Positions 22,718 to 35,213 of a DNA stretch of 64,000 nt are shown here, in pieces. The notes beneath the pieces were generated by a model that worked only from the letters and a program-made list of their open reading frames with translations, was not told the DNA's origin and did no database searches. Both the position numbers and the translations under genes were made by a program. The stretch's first letter is position 1, and the number at the start of each line of letters is the position of its first letter. Where the stretch lies: positions 186,001 to 250,000 of the forward strand of contig JAANDG010000156.1 of NCBI GenBank assembly GCA_036852015.1. The letters are read 5' to 3'. The stretch comes from Pelodera strongyloides (lineage: Eukaryota > Nematoda > Chromadorea > Rhabditida > Rhabditidae).

Positions 22718-25700
22718 TTATTTTTTAGGCGTCTTGCCTTTCTTCACATTCACAGGTCCAGCCTTCTTTTCTTGCTCAACAACAACGACCTTGTTGTTTC
22801 CCTCGACTTTGCCGACTTCGGCCTTCTTTGTGGAGCTCTTCTTGGGTCCGGCGGCAACTTCATCCTTCTTGTTGCCCACAGTCGCAGCGATCTTAAATTG
22901 TAGAAGTACATTTTTGTGACTACATCATTCACCATATTCTCTGTAGCTGATTATTACTGCGCCATTTTTTAGTCCACACCCAGACGCAGACCTAGACTTA
23001 GACAATTAATATTAAGGAGAATTGCGTAGTAGTTTTTAAGATCACAATATTCCAGCTTCATACATATCCAAAGTCCTCTCCCGCGAGCAAATTTGTATTT
23101 GCAGTTTACCTGCTGCTTATTTTCCACCGTCTTGTTCTGGGCGACGGTACTGTCCTTTGATTTCGGCTTCACTGCACCAAGCTTGGCAACATCGGTAGCC
23201 TTCTTTTCAGTCTCGGAGTCCACAGCAGTCCTTTCCGAAAGCAACTCCTTTGAGTCTCTTTGTTTCTTTGGCTTAGGAACAACCTGAATATTTAAAAGAT
23301 TATGAAGGACTTTATTACTTTCTAAGCTACCTAAACCTAGCTCCTTTGCATTCCCGGATACCCCCCGCCTCATTCCAATGGCGTTGTTTTTCTATTACGT
23401 GTTTGTAATAGAATAGTATTTTTATTTCAGGATCACACTTCGTTTCCTCATTAGGCACGCAAAGGCGCCAAGTACCCTACTATTATAATGATTTTGATTT
23501 TCTTTGTAGTGTGCATACCTGTCCCTTGGCGGCGCTCTTCTTTTCCTTGTTGTCCTTGGTCTTGGCATCCTTGTCCTGGGGCTTCGTGCTGGCGACAGCT
23601 TTCGGTGCGGGAGGGAGAACACCCTTCTTTCCCTTCTTGGACTTGTTCTGTAATTTTTTAAGTTTAAATTTTATGCCACACATTTTTATGCTTCACCAAA
23701 AACCAACCTGTGTCGATGGTGCCGACACTGATGTCAGTCACTTTAAATACAAGGTGAACGTAAGCCAATGCTGCATATTACTCTCCTAAGATCTTTAAAT
23801 TTAAAGTAGCGAACTATATGACAAATGTTGGTGTGCAATTTTCCAATACCTTGCTCGACTTGTGCACGTGCACGCTCATTCCACTTTTAACACCCTTCGA
23901 TTCCTTCTTGTCGGCCTCGGAGTCCACGGCGGTCTTTTCAGAGAGATCAGCCTTTCTCTTCTTGGGGGCATCCTGAATTTCCTCACACAATTATTATTCT
24001 ATATTCTATCATATATGTTATAATAATGGTGCGCTCGCATTTATTTTGTCAAATTCAAGCTGAGCTGAATGTATGGGGGAACAGCATTTTGTCCAATTGT
24101 TGTCCAAAGAAGTCGTCTAGCATAATTTACAAGTATCTTGAAACTTAGGTTAGTTGTGAATTGCGTTAGAGGTTGAGCTAAAAGGAATACCTTAATCTCA
24201 TGGGCACTCTTTTTGTTGTCCTTTCTATCGGCCTCGGAATCCACAGCTGTTTTCTCCGAGAGATCTCCAGTAACCTTTTTGGGGGCAGCCTGAAATCATT
24301 GAATGATTGAATCTATGCACCATAACTGCTATTCCTAATAGGGCTCCGGCTAATAAGAAGGCTGGCTCATATGGCAATCTGACACCTCATGTTATGTAAT
24401 TGTAAAGCTGTAAAAAAGAAACTTTGGCGAATTAAACGACTAGGATCTTCATGTTTTTCTGTTTGCGGTGAGCCTTTCGCAAATTTTGGATAGTTTAGCA
24501 AACCTTTGTTTCCTTCTTGGCAGGAAGATCTTCTGAGTCCCGCGCAGTTTTCTCCGACAGAGGTTTCTGGGTCTTCTTGGTTGTAGCCTGGAAGTGGTGT
24601 ATGTAACCAACCTTTTTTAACATTCAGTACTCAGAATGATCTACCAGGCCTGAGAAACATGAAACATCAACTTCAGGATGATGGTTCAATTCGAGGCTAC
24701 TTGACATATACGAATTGTAATTGTAGTCACCATACCTTCTTCGCCCTTTTCTTGTCCTTTGCCTTCGCGGATCTCGACTTGCAGGTTTCATCCGATTCCT
24801 GAAATTCGAATTTAAAACATTATATTTTCTTTCCTATTTCTGATTTTTCTAGGGAACCTTAACTGATTTTGAACCAGGATACCCGGATTTTGCACTACTG
24901 CACCAGGAGTTTCTATGCATGGGGCTGCATGGGGCGCTATGTTTCACGCAATTGCTAATTTGGTTCCAGGGATGGTCGAAAGCTTTCCCGAGCCTGGTTC
25001 TCTTTGGTAATAAAACGACATGTTTCAAAGTGCTGATAGGTTTGTGCGCGTTTTACCTGGGTGTTCTCAACGACCACCTCATGGGCACTCTCGGGCTTTC
25101 CGTTCTTGACTGGTGTCTGCTTCTTATCCTGGGTGTTCTTGCTTCCAACTTTTCCGACGGAGACGACGTGTTCCGATTCCTTAAACAAAACGTCAGCACT
25201 ATATTGTGGCAGTGGGAGATCAGTAACCATGAACGATTAGCCTATTTCGAATGTTTTTTTTTACCTATTTTCATACAAACGTGCCTATGTATTGCATGTT
25301 TTGTTTATGAATTACCTGAGTCTTCTGCTCCTCCACGTGGTCAGCGGGCTTCTTGTCCTTCGACAGCTTCGACTCCTTTTCCTTTCTCCTCTTCTGCCGG
25401 TCCAAGATTGCCTGGGCCTTTTCGCGGGTCTAAAGTATTTGTGTAATATACTCGCTATTGCTTTTTCTCTTTGGCTTGAACTACAGATACACTGAGTATG
25501 ATGATTACTTATTTCAATGATTTACTTATTTCATTTATTTCCTACCTCTTTGATAATCTGAGCCTTGGTCTTCGGTCGGCGGTATCCGGTAGTCTTGGAC
25601 CTCGACTTGGCGGTCTTCGACTTCTTTCCCTTCTTGGTGCGTTTGCCCGTGGTCTTGCTGTCCTTGGAGACGCTCTGGAATAAGTGCCAGTGCGCTATAG

Positions 25701-27501
25701 GGCTATAGTTTAATGATACATTGGACATATAACCATCCTTACTGGTATGTCTTAGCGTATATAAGTATTTAGAGTGTTTATAGTCAGGTCATTATTTGGC
25801 ATCGTAGAGAGTTACTATAGTCATCATTTGTAATAAAGAGTTAAAGTGCTTTATGAAATTTGCCAATCTGCTTACACATATTTGGCCACGAATTTCAATT
25901 AATATCTAACCTTGGCTCCCTTCTTCAGCCTCTTGAGTCCACTTTTCTTCGTGGTGGTCTTGCTCTTGCTCTTGTTCTTGGACGTCTTCGACTTGACTCC
26001 AGCAGGCGCCTCCTCGTTCCCGGGCATTCGTTCGCAGTCCTCCATGGCCATGACCTATAATGAAGCAATGATTATCTATCCAAATTATATTGATTGCACA
26101 CAGGTCGCCAGTATTGTACGTAAATAGCTACCGCAAATAGAGCAAAGTTAATGTCTTCTAGGAAAGCTTATTCACCTGTGGGTGTGCCTTCTTCTTCTCT
26201 TCTTCTTTCCGTTCTTTGAACTCCTTAATCCGGATCGTCCACTTTCTCCTCGAGTCCTGGCGAACCTCCTCGCACTTTTCCCGGACTAAAGTTTCCATTA
26301 GCATCAAACGATTATTGCAGTTTCAGTTTCGATACATAAAGTAAATGTAATAACGCTATGTTTCACGCATGTACATTAAATGGTTACGGAGAGGCAAAAG
26401 CCAACCCGGTTAGGTAAGGAAAGTTTCACCAAGGTATATATGTGTAAAATTAATGGTTTTCCCGGCGTTGGTCTATGCCCTCGCATGAAATTACATTCTG
26501 GATTATTAATAGTTGTTTATCGTATTCTCGCAACCTACGCCAGTTTGCCGCTCTCACGGCAATCCAGTAGCTGTGGAGGATGACGAACAGTCCAATCAAA
26601 AAGACCATGAGGTGGAAGACCACCACGTTCCTGAATTATGAATTGTGACATTAGTTGGAATCTGCTTACGGTCATTTGTTCTCGTTTGTTTCACGGTGAT
26701 TTCAAACTGGGCGTTTCACTCTGCATTCGGGAAGTTTTTCTAATTAATAAGTCTTATTTTGCTGGGCAATAAAGCTTACAGGTCCATTATGGTGGTCGTG
26801 TCGTCGGCTTCCACGGGGTACCCGAATCTGAGGATCCACCTGAGTAGATAAACTTGTATTCATCTTAGTGCAGCTCATTTAGTACGCAAGGATTACGGAT
26901 TAGGGTGAACCCGCTATTTTATAGGAAATGAAATAAACTTGTTCGGCATTAGTTCCTTTAAAAATGAGAACATTAAGCCAAGCCAAGTCTTCATCTTCGA
27001 TGTAAGTTTTCGTTTTAAACGTTAAAACTCAAAATACAACATACTTGTCCACATTCTGGCAGAATGAGGTGACCGCTGCCATTCCCGTGACCTTGAACTG
27101 CTCATCCTCGGCCATGTGCCCTAACTTCCTTCTGAAGGCGACATCTGGAGCTCCGCAGTACGCGATGTACTGGTAGATAACGGAGGAGTGGTTCTTCAGA
27201 AGCTGAAACGGCACATCATGGAGGCGAACACCTTGGAACACGATTCAATTATAGTGAATGCTCGGTTGGTGTACAAGTATGGTACTCCTTAGTAAAGTGA
27301 GTATAACTGGCAGAGCGACGAAATGGTGTAGAAGTTTACCTCTCGCTTGTCCACCTGGAGGATGTTTTTCCAGCACTTCGAGGGTTTGAGGTCGGTGTTC
27401 AGCTCAGTTAGGTACTTCCAGCACTTCTCCCCATCTCTCCAGCAGTGCCCGGCAGGAATAGTAATATCACAACTCCATTCACGGCAGATGTGTCTTACAG
27501 C
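22718..27501 (-). CDS. Single-pass membrane protein with Lys-rich exon-module tail (main part)
   Basis: Sixteen exons, all with GT..AG borders and consistent phases (about 645 aa): 27340-27501, 27045-27202, 26780-26839, 26539-26630, 26176-26285, 25911-26054, 25546-25674, 25316-25429, 25057-25179, 24736-24798, 24504-24587, 24191-24289, 23850-23972, 23519-23647, 23110-23283, 22718-22891 (TAA at 22718-22720). Order: a Cys/Trp-rich region (CREWSCD, HCWRDGEKCW, PSKCW, YCG, FCQ); a hydrophobic segment (VVVFHLMVFLIGLFVILHSY) at about residues 135-155; a basic coiled stretch (EFKERKEEEKKK); then a tail of about 450 residues dominated by K, S, T and E. From 26054 down every exon is phase 0 at both ends, and four carry LSEKTAVDSEAD-like modules. 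I infer an extracellular N-terminus and a cytoplasmic basic tail. The family is not recognised. Confidence 0.7.
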
Positions 27502-27897
27502 CTATAAAGCGGAAGAATAGTCGCAACAGACTTGCAGTGACTTAAAGTAGTTTGTTTGTATTTATTTGTTCCGCCTTCTGATTCTGATTCGACTTGCGAC
27601 TGTTTAACGTGGTACACGTACACACGTTTATTGTCTTTTGCATTAACATTGTTGTGCTTCACTAGGGAAGAGTCCTTGCGAGTAGTTATGGCGATTGTCG
27701 TTCTTGATAGTTATGCCGTTGGGATACAAATTCTTATATGAATTATATTGCCAGTGGATCTGGATCATTTTGAATCAGTTTAGGCATGTAAACACTACAG
27801 CTACATAGAAAACGCTTGTATGTGAGTGTCATATGATGATTCGCATTCGCATCATATACTTCAAGTCAACTACAGAGAGCTTTCTAGTTTTCTTTAC

Positions 27898-30503
27898 ACA
27901 TTGTAGCTTCTCCCACAAGTTTTTAATTTTCTGATCAGTATAGCATATTGTCAAGAAGTTACGTAAGGCTTGTCTGTTATGTCTGTTAGGTATCTGTTTT
28001 GTCCTTTTTTGTGTACCCAAGCTGTCATAGGTATCGATTGGCTAATTGGCTTGTGGCTAGCTATAGAATCAGTAATGTTGGGTGAAGTAAAACACGTTAA
28101 GTCGGTAAGTACATGTTCTTTGGCCTCTAGGGCGTTTAATTGGTATGTAACTCTAAAAAGGACAATATAGTTGAGGTTTGAATTTTAGAATATCAACTAA
28201 TTTTTCGTATTTTCCCCCGTTCCAATAACTCGGCAATACTTTGGTAGTAGTTTTGTAGTTCTACCGAAATAGGGATGACCTTTCTGGTGGGTAGTATTGG
28301 GTACTCGAATACTCGATCGCGATCCCATCGACCATGCAAATTTATAAGGTTCGGTAAGTTTCTCCTACCGAGATAAGATGGGTAAGATTCTCCACAGAAG
28401 TAGTATGCGATACGTTTTCTGGGTAGTATCTTTTCTTCAGCATTACGGTCCCTTCTTAGCATGATGGTGTCCTTACCGCACCAACATCTTAGGGTACCTT
28501 TTGGTTTACGAGCTGACAGCAAATACCCCGAGAACTTTCTTCTTTTTTCCTACCACTCGTTGATCCAATAAACATTTATTATTTTGGAAAAAAATACTGC
28601 TTCTTTATGCCGGGTTATGGCGGTTCCCGATTTGGTTGCAGGATTCTAACAATATACCCATCTTTTGGGGATTTACTCGTTTTTTTTCTACTCCCGCTAG
28701 TCCCGCGCCTTATTATTCTTATATCTCTTATAATTTTATATATATGTAGCATATATGGTAGAGGGGGGGCGTGGCGCAGTGGCAAGCACCTTACTCCACG
28801 CCACCGGTCGCTGGTTCGAGCCCGGCCCAGAACCCCTTCACATGGATAAATTAGGGCCGCATCTTAATGGTTTGGGGAGGTGATTTAGACTAATTTGCAT
28901 ATAATGCATCACAGATTGGGAGGTGATTTGGACTAATTTGCATACAATGCATTACGGATCGGGAGGTGATGCGTTCACATTTGGCGGGGTGTTTTATGCT
29001 ATGCAATATTTTGGGGGGGTCTGAGACATTCCTGGGGTGTCAGTGAGGCGTCAGTTCTAAGAGTGAGGCGTCGCGCCCTCCTACTGTGACGCCTCAATGA
29101 CGCCTCTGTGGCGGACCTTTTGAGGCGGACTGTAGGCGCCATGAGGCGCCGTCGGGTCCCGGGTGCTTATGCCATTTAGCCATTTATTGCTAGGGCTATG
29201 GGCTATGCGCAGCAGCTGCCACAGCCGAGCATAGGTATAGGCAGCATAGCAATCACGCATCACCCAACTGGCTGGATCATCTTTCTATGCGCATGCGTGC
29301 ATTTGTGTACAAGCATAACATAACGACGAATGAAACATATCACATATCAATTAACTATATTTTAGGAATTCGACAATTTGGCAGTCATTTTTCGCCCAGT
29401 TCTGCCACCTGAATTCTGAATTTTCTTCCGGATAGGGACAGGCATTTGAATATGGTAAGTCAAAACATTCTTGGTTCATATGTAGTATATTTGGTAATTG
29501 ATCTTCTATTCTATTACCTAATTATGGTGGCCCTTGAAGAGCAAGAACCGTATCTTAGTTATTTTGGTAAGGGTGAAACAAATTTTAGCACAGGGTTCAT
29601 GGTGAATAGGCGAATGTTTGGTTTTCGGTTGAAACGCAAAATACCTAGAAACCTACGCCGGGGTCGGCAAGGGTTGATTATCTTTATATTTTAAGTGATC
29701 TAACAGAACTTACGGAGCAAGGTTTCTGGAGCGTTGATTCCTCCACGATACGCTGCATAGCGGCGTGAATCTAAACAAGATTCAATAGATTCAGTGCTAT
29801 ATCGTTTACGGTTGCTTCGCGTCTCCTTGGCGCATTTGTATTGAATTGTACCGTTGTACGACAAATCTGAGCTTGAAAACCCGTATGAGCATTCAAAATG
29901 TAAATCGAGCGAACTTACATGGGGTACTTGATTGGCGTCGAGTCCGGCGGCCTTGGCGCATTTTAAGAAGTTGAAGAAGAACGGCTGAAACAACTCATAA
30001 ATAATATTTATGTAACTATTTGTTATGCTGGCTTAACCACTCGAGTAATAACTAGGGTTTCCGAACGTCTTGCCTCCATTGGGGTCATTCTGGTCAAGTT
30101 TGTTAGAAGTAACGGGTTCACTAAACTGTGGAATCAGGATGTTGAGTGCTGCAGATGAATAGAGTATTTGTTTGAAGTTTTGACGAACACTTACCCAATT
30201 TGGATCATCAAGGGTCACATTCCCACGTTCTCCACCATATTTACAAATTCCGTCGGAGAATGCGAATGCCTCGAAATTCACTTCTCCAGTACATGCTTGT
30301 GGTAGTTTCTTATTACAACGAGGGTCTAAATGCAGGCGTAGTACAATTTTTTTGTATAAATTAAGTTCCGTCTGATGCTTCTCGGGGCCGCGTTTTTACT
30401 GTAACTACGTTAGTGATCTTTATCGTTGGTCCTCACCATAGTTAGTCGCATGTACTCCCCAGAACATAGTCAGAAGAATGAAAACGATGACGGCGCACTG
30501 CAT
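27898..30503 (-). CDS. Probable 5' exons of the same gene: signal peptide and Cys-rich ectodomain
   Basis: Exon 30437-30503 starts with ATG and encodes a signal-peptide-like start (MQCAVIVFILLTMFWGVHA), donor G|GTGAGG in phase 1. Exon 30195-30325 completes Asp and reads D-P-R-C..ACTGE..DGICKYGG, donor TGG|GTAAGT. 30038-30125 continues in phase 0 (NDPNGG, TFGNPSYY) and then meets TAA or a G|GTTAAG donor. 29919-29984 (FLKCAKAAGLDANQVPH) and 29714-29770 (AAMQRIVEESTLQKPC) join each other in phase 0. 27898-27993 (NFLTICYTDQKIKNLWEKLQC) joins phase 0 to the exon at 27501. The 30038 to 29984 junction is off by one phase, so either an exon border is misread, an indel exists, or two genes are involved. 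Confidence 0.45.
28193..28560. other. Intronic segment with inverted short repeats
   Basis: Words such as CTACCGA, GGTAAGTTTCTCC and GGTAAGATTCTCC recur in both orientations, suggesting an old foldback element. The 109-codon minus ORF here (28193-28522) has low-complexity composition and no splice support. Confidence 0.3.
28766..28836 (+). repeat. tRNA-like SINE head
   Basis: GGCGTGGCGCAGTGGCAAGC contains an A-box-like word and GGTTCGAGCCC a B box, about 45 bp apart. A similar head is at 57031-57105 on the other strand. Cloverleaf pairing is poor, so this is a SINE, not a tRNA gene. A 43-bp unit (GGGAGGTGATTTGGACTAAT-like) is repeated downstream at 28876-28970. Confidence 0.55.
28971..29700. 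other. Probable intron; short direct repeats
   Basis: 29035-29150 has several GTGAGGCGTC and GAGGCGCC words in both orientations. No exon supported on either strand. Confidence 0.35.
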
Positions 30504-32502
30504 CGCTGAAAATTTCGCATTGTTTTTTTTTTTTGAAGCGGGTTCTTATGGAAATCGGTCCGGCGGTGCACAATTAATATAGAAATTGGAATAATCCTAG
30601 TACTTCCATGGGGTAGCAAGGGGGGGGGGAACTGACAAGTTACTCGAACATGGTCACCATTTATATTTATAATCTAGTTCAGTAGTGAGGGTGATCTAGT
30701 TAGTAAAAGCGATAGGAATAATAAGAAATAATATAATTATAATTTGACAACTTCCGAAAAGGTACCTGCTAAAACTTCACACAGCGGCACGAACAGTCAA
30801 TCTGCATCAAGCCTATGAACCACTTTAATGCAATTCGAATTCGGAAAAGTTTGGTTCAAGATAGATATGCTGAGAAGCAGGATATTCGGCTATTGGTCTC
30901 TTATTTTGACACTACCCCTTAATTTTTGGGGCTAGTCCCATATTTACAGTTAGCAGGATTTGAAGATTACATTCCTCAAAAGGCTTGCAAGGAAAATTAG
31001 CCGAATTAGATTCAAATTCTAATTTGCATAAGCTCATAGTAGCGAAAATTTAGGTGACAAGTAAAAACCGAAGTTTACCCAATGCGCATTTAGTTAAACT
31101 ACTAGACTACTAGCTTGGGTAGCTATTCAGTTTTTCTTCTTCAACAATTAACGCCGATTTAGAAGCGATCGGTGAATGCGTTGATTGATTAATGTTTGAT
31201 TATACAAGGTCATACCATTTCTCGGTTAAACCTTTTATGGAATAGGTAGACGAATAATTGCAGGAGCAAGGCGCAAGGCGCAAGCAATACAATCGATCTA
31301 AGTTAGGTTCAGTTACGATTAACAAAAACACAGTAGCATTATTAAAGCGAGTATGTAGGCACTCAAAATGTGAAAACAAATGCGAAACTTGAGTTTCCAT
31401 ACCAGACATGAATTTAAGTAGGCGGCTGAATATGTAAATTCGAATATTCTGATTTGTATGCAAATGTGTCGCTGTTCCATGCTATATGCCGTATCTGCAT
31501 ACATAGGTTGAAATTTGCTCCATTGGAACGGGCGGGTATGCCAGGGGTCCAGTAAACGCGTTTACTATGGAAAAGCTGAACTTTGAAAATCATTTTCTTT
31601 TAACTGGGATACTATAGAAAAAACTTTTGTTATTGTTTTTTGACGTGAATCGGGTTGAAAACCAAAACAAATATGTTAACATTGATTAAATCAGTATCAA
31701 GAAGTATTGTACTATGCACCAATCTTGCGTAGCAGAAGGGGTATTCGGGAACTAATTTAAGTGGTTACAGATATAGAAGAATGACCGGTACAGAAGAACA
31801 GTTGTACATGGAGTGGGAATAGTAAAATCGAGACAAGTGTTAAGTAATGGTTTTACTGATCCCAGAGTCAATTGTTCGAAATAGTTCGATGCTTTAGTAT
31901 GTTTATAGTTTTTTTATATATAGTTTATTGATCACATATATCGGACAGACACATGCAATCAAGTGGATACCCCTAACAATAAGACTAAGATAAACGTGCT
32001 TCTCAACAGTTCATACTGGTAAGGGCCCAAATACCAAGTGCCCAATTTTTTTTGTACAGTTTATTTATTTAATTTTAATATCCGTTATTTAAATTTAATA
32101 TTTTCTTTTTTTGTGCATTGTTATCTATGTGTATTGTGGTCATTAACCATGTTCTTGGATAAAACGAAAGGAACCGAACACTTACTGGTGAGCGGCAACT
32201 CGTTTTGAGTTTCTTTGCGTGCTAATAGTTTGAACAAAACGGGCTCATCATATATCTGTACCGTGGTTACCCTAATTTGGTAATAATAATAATCATTTTA
32301 ATTTGCGTTTGTTGCAACACAGTTGTAGCATTACGAATGAGGGAGTATGCTCAATAAAGAGGTGCCATAGAAAAAAGGACTGCAGACACCCAGAGAGTAG
32401 ACAACGAGTGCGGATAGTCAACGAGAGGAAGGGCTAGGCAATGGTAGAAAAATCCGAAACGCTCATCGGAAAAAGATCCCCAGTAGGAATGTGGAGTGTA
32501 CA
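30504..32502. other. Intergenic; dispersed repeat at 31345-31725
   Basis: 31345-31640 matches 33840-34110 (TATGTAGGCACTCAAAATG, TTTCCATACCAGAC, GGCTGAATATGTAAAT, GTTTACTATGGAAAAG). 31640-31725 matches 55553-55630 (AACAAATATGTTAAC, CAGTATCAA). The family is unknown. The upstream flank 30504-30700 may hold the promoter of the minus gene; no clear TATA box. Confidence 0.45.
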
Positions 32503-32580
32503 TATTGTAATAAATACTCATAATCCAAATAAAGAATAAACCGTAAATATAGGTTTAATTTAATGGGCCTGTCCCTTTAA
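32503..32580. mobile_element. One arm of a family B MITE
   Basis: TGTAATAAATACTC, AATATAGGTTT, then GGGCCTGTCCCT and TTAA at 32577-32580. The other arm was not found nearby. Confidence 0.5.
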
Positions 32581-33839
32581 ATCTGAATTAGCTCGCTCTT
32601 TGTTTCTAAAAAATATGTGCATGAATCTCGCTCGTATCGATCGCCGCAGGTATAGGCGAGCGCGGGAATTTCAAAAGTTGAGGGTGTACTGTAGCAAACG
32701 CGCGCATCGAAGTGGTAGACGTAGTTTTTTCTACGCAATACACTCATTAACTTTGTGCGTTTCAGTGATGATATGAAATCCATTGAGTCTAGGACTGGCT
32801 CTTTCTCTTTAACCTAACCAAATTGGATAATAGCCATACTTGAGGACTGTGTTGTTATTTTTGGTTGAAATTACATGCTTAACGCGAAATTGAAGCAAAT
32901 TTTGAACAACTGCGGCGCTATGTAATGCGCTATTGAATGCAAATGTAAATCATGAGGCTGCGCATTTTTTTTCGGCTAAACCCGCGTTGACATCTTACTA
33001 ACTTTGGCTTTTTTAGCCTCAATCGAAGGAGAATTTGGCTTATTATTTTTTTTATTAGACACCGATGTGTGCATTAAATAGTATAATGATTTTGAAAACA
33101 ATTATTACCAAAAAAAGTTTTCAAATTCTGATTTGAATGAGTCCATAAAATTGAACTTCTGTTCAAGTAAGCACCCGATTACTTTTAAGCGAGGTTAAAG
33201 CGGTATTGTACCTTGTTTTGAGTTTTTTTGCCTAATAGTAGTTTGAATAAAAACAAAAACAATGAAAAACATCAAAATAGCAGCAAATGGCCACGTCCGA
33301 CGAAAAACTAACTCAAAGTTACCGATTTCTATGTAAAACCCAAATTTTGTGCCCTAGCCTGCCTTTTTGGCTCTCAGGGCACTATGGGGATTTTAAATCC
33401 CGCACGAAAAAAACAGCAGACATCGGCGAGAGGTCGGGCGCGTAGAGTGTTAAGCGTGATAGACAGGTAGAGGGCGGTGAATAGGAGGTACAATACTGCT
33501 TTAACCAATTTTTTTTTACGTGGGAGTACGTGCACGCAAAAAATTAATTGTTTGCTTTCTAAACAAACCTAATATTTACACCATGAATTTACAGGTCTTA
33601 ATCTCGGCGTAGTATTATGCTTAGATCTACGCGGTAGCTTACTGCCGTGGAGGCCTTATTTTCTTGTTATAACTACGCTTTTTGTGCGCTTCATCGTGCA
33701 ACTGATAGATTATAGCTTTTTTGAATGCTTTCTCCTCTATCACCTTTGACATTCTTTCCTTTCCGTAGTGCGAAATGGCAAAAAGAAAGTGTTCCCGCTT
33801 AAAACAGACTTTGTAGAACTGGGTAAATGAAGTTTTTTT
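32581..33839. other. No gene or repeat recognised
   Basis: AT-rich with short ORFs only; the 85-codon ORF at 33639-33896 runs into the repeat at 33840. Confidence 0.35.
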
Positions 33840-34110
33840 TAAAGCGAATATGTAGGCACTCAAAATGAGCAAAAAAAGCAAAACTAGCGTTTCCATACCA
33901 GACGTTAATTTAAATAGGCGACTGAATATGTAAATACGAAATTGGAATGCGCTGCATCTTGAATCTTGCTATTTGCCGATTTAAACTGAAATTTATTCAA
34001 TCAGACCCAAACTTATGCAAGGGGTCCGAATTAGCGTTTACTATGGAAAAGGCGAGCTTTGTAATTGATTTTCTTTTAAGTGGGTAATTGTAGACAACTT
34101 TTGTCATTGT
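33840..34110. repeat. Dispersed repeat, second copy of 31345-31640
   Basis: Same order of words as the first copy: TATGTAGGCACTCAAAATG, TTTCCATACCAGAC, GACTGAATATGTAAAT, GGGGTCC, GTTTACTATGGAAAAG, TTTTCTTTTAA. A small fragment recurs near 62175. Confidence 0.55.
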
Positions 34111-34609
34111 TTCCTTAATGGGCAACACGCATTCTATTAATACAGCTTAACTTCAAAAAGGGCCTACATATTCCCTTTAAATATAAAACAAGCCTACATT
34201 ATTTTATAGTTGTCGTTTGAGAACTAACCGGAAGAGAGTATATGGAAGTGTAGGTCGTGATGCACTGATGCCTCAATTGAGTTTGCCTAAATTTTGCGTA
34301 TTTGCATATTTTAATTTGTTCCAATCTAATATAATGTGAGCGTAACTGGGACGTTTAAAATTTGTGGAATACGTTTCTTTTCGTGTTTCGGAAGTGGACT
34401 CTAATGATTTCCAAGAATTTCTGGGACGGGTCTCTGTTTGTTTTGTCTAAGCTTCCATCATTTAGTACCGGTCTCAGTGCTACAGCGGTGGAGCAAAGAT
34501 GATCGCCGGCACATGTCATCTTCCGCCGAGGCCGAACCGGATACCGAATCACGAGTCCTCGATATCATCGATACACGGTGAGGGTTTTGCAATTCCGTTA
34601 TCATCGCTT

Positions 34610-34990
34610 GCACAGAATGTCCGGAATTTCAGAAATACTCCTGTGAAAACCGCATTTCATTGCACCTAGAACTCATGGAGTTATTCCCCGGCAAACAGTT
34701 CGACCAGGTACCGTAGCCAGAAACGTTTTTATGGTTTATAGTTTATATATAACCATTAGCATTCTTTCTTTTCATAATAATGGTAATACGAATAAAGATC
34801 ATTCCTACGATTATAAAGAGGCGTTTCCAATACTGTGCTGCCCTTAAAAGCGCAAAAATTGATTCTGACTGCGGTACCTGGTCGAACTGTTTGCCGGGGA
34901 ATAACTCTGTGAGGTCTAGTTCTATTTGTAAAGAAATGCGGTTCTTCACAGTAATAATTCTGAAATACCGGACATTCCGTGCAACGTGCA
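34610..34990. mobile_element. Foldback MITE, GTCCGGAATT family, second copy
   Basis: Arms GAATGTCCGGAATTTCAG (34617) and its inverse (about 34962-34980); inner arms CGGCAAACAGTTCGACCAGG (34689) and its inverse (34879) are identical. Related to the copy at 200-551. Confidence 0.65.
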
Positions 34991-35030
34991 AGTAAATTGA
35001 GGAAAACTTTTTTCTCGTTTGCCTCTCCCT

Positions 35031-35213
35031 TTAAAGCGAAATACCGGCCGGTTTTTTGAAACGCATCGTGGCCAACTGAGTTCTTCCGTATTTATGTTAA
35101 TTTACTCGAATTTAGCTCGATTTTTTATTCTATTTTATGCTCATTTGCATAAGCTACATAAGAATGATGGTGTACTCGATGCGTTTCAAAAACCGGCCAG
35201 TATTTCGCTTTAG
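35031..35213. mobile_element. Foldback MITE family C
   Basis: TTAA at 35031-35034, AGCGAAATACCGGCCGG, right arm ending CCGGCCAGTATTTCGCT (35209) followed by TTAG. Confidence 0.7.

Noticed and set aside
24919..25446. 175-codon plus-strand ORF
   Set aside because: It is the antisense shadow of exons 25057-25179 and 25316-25429 of the minus gene.
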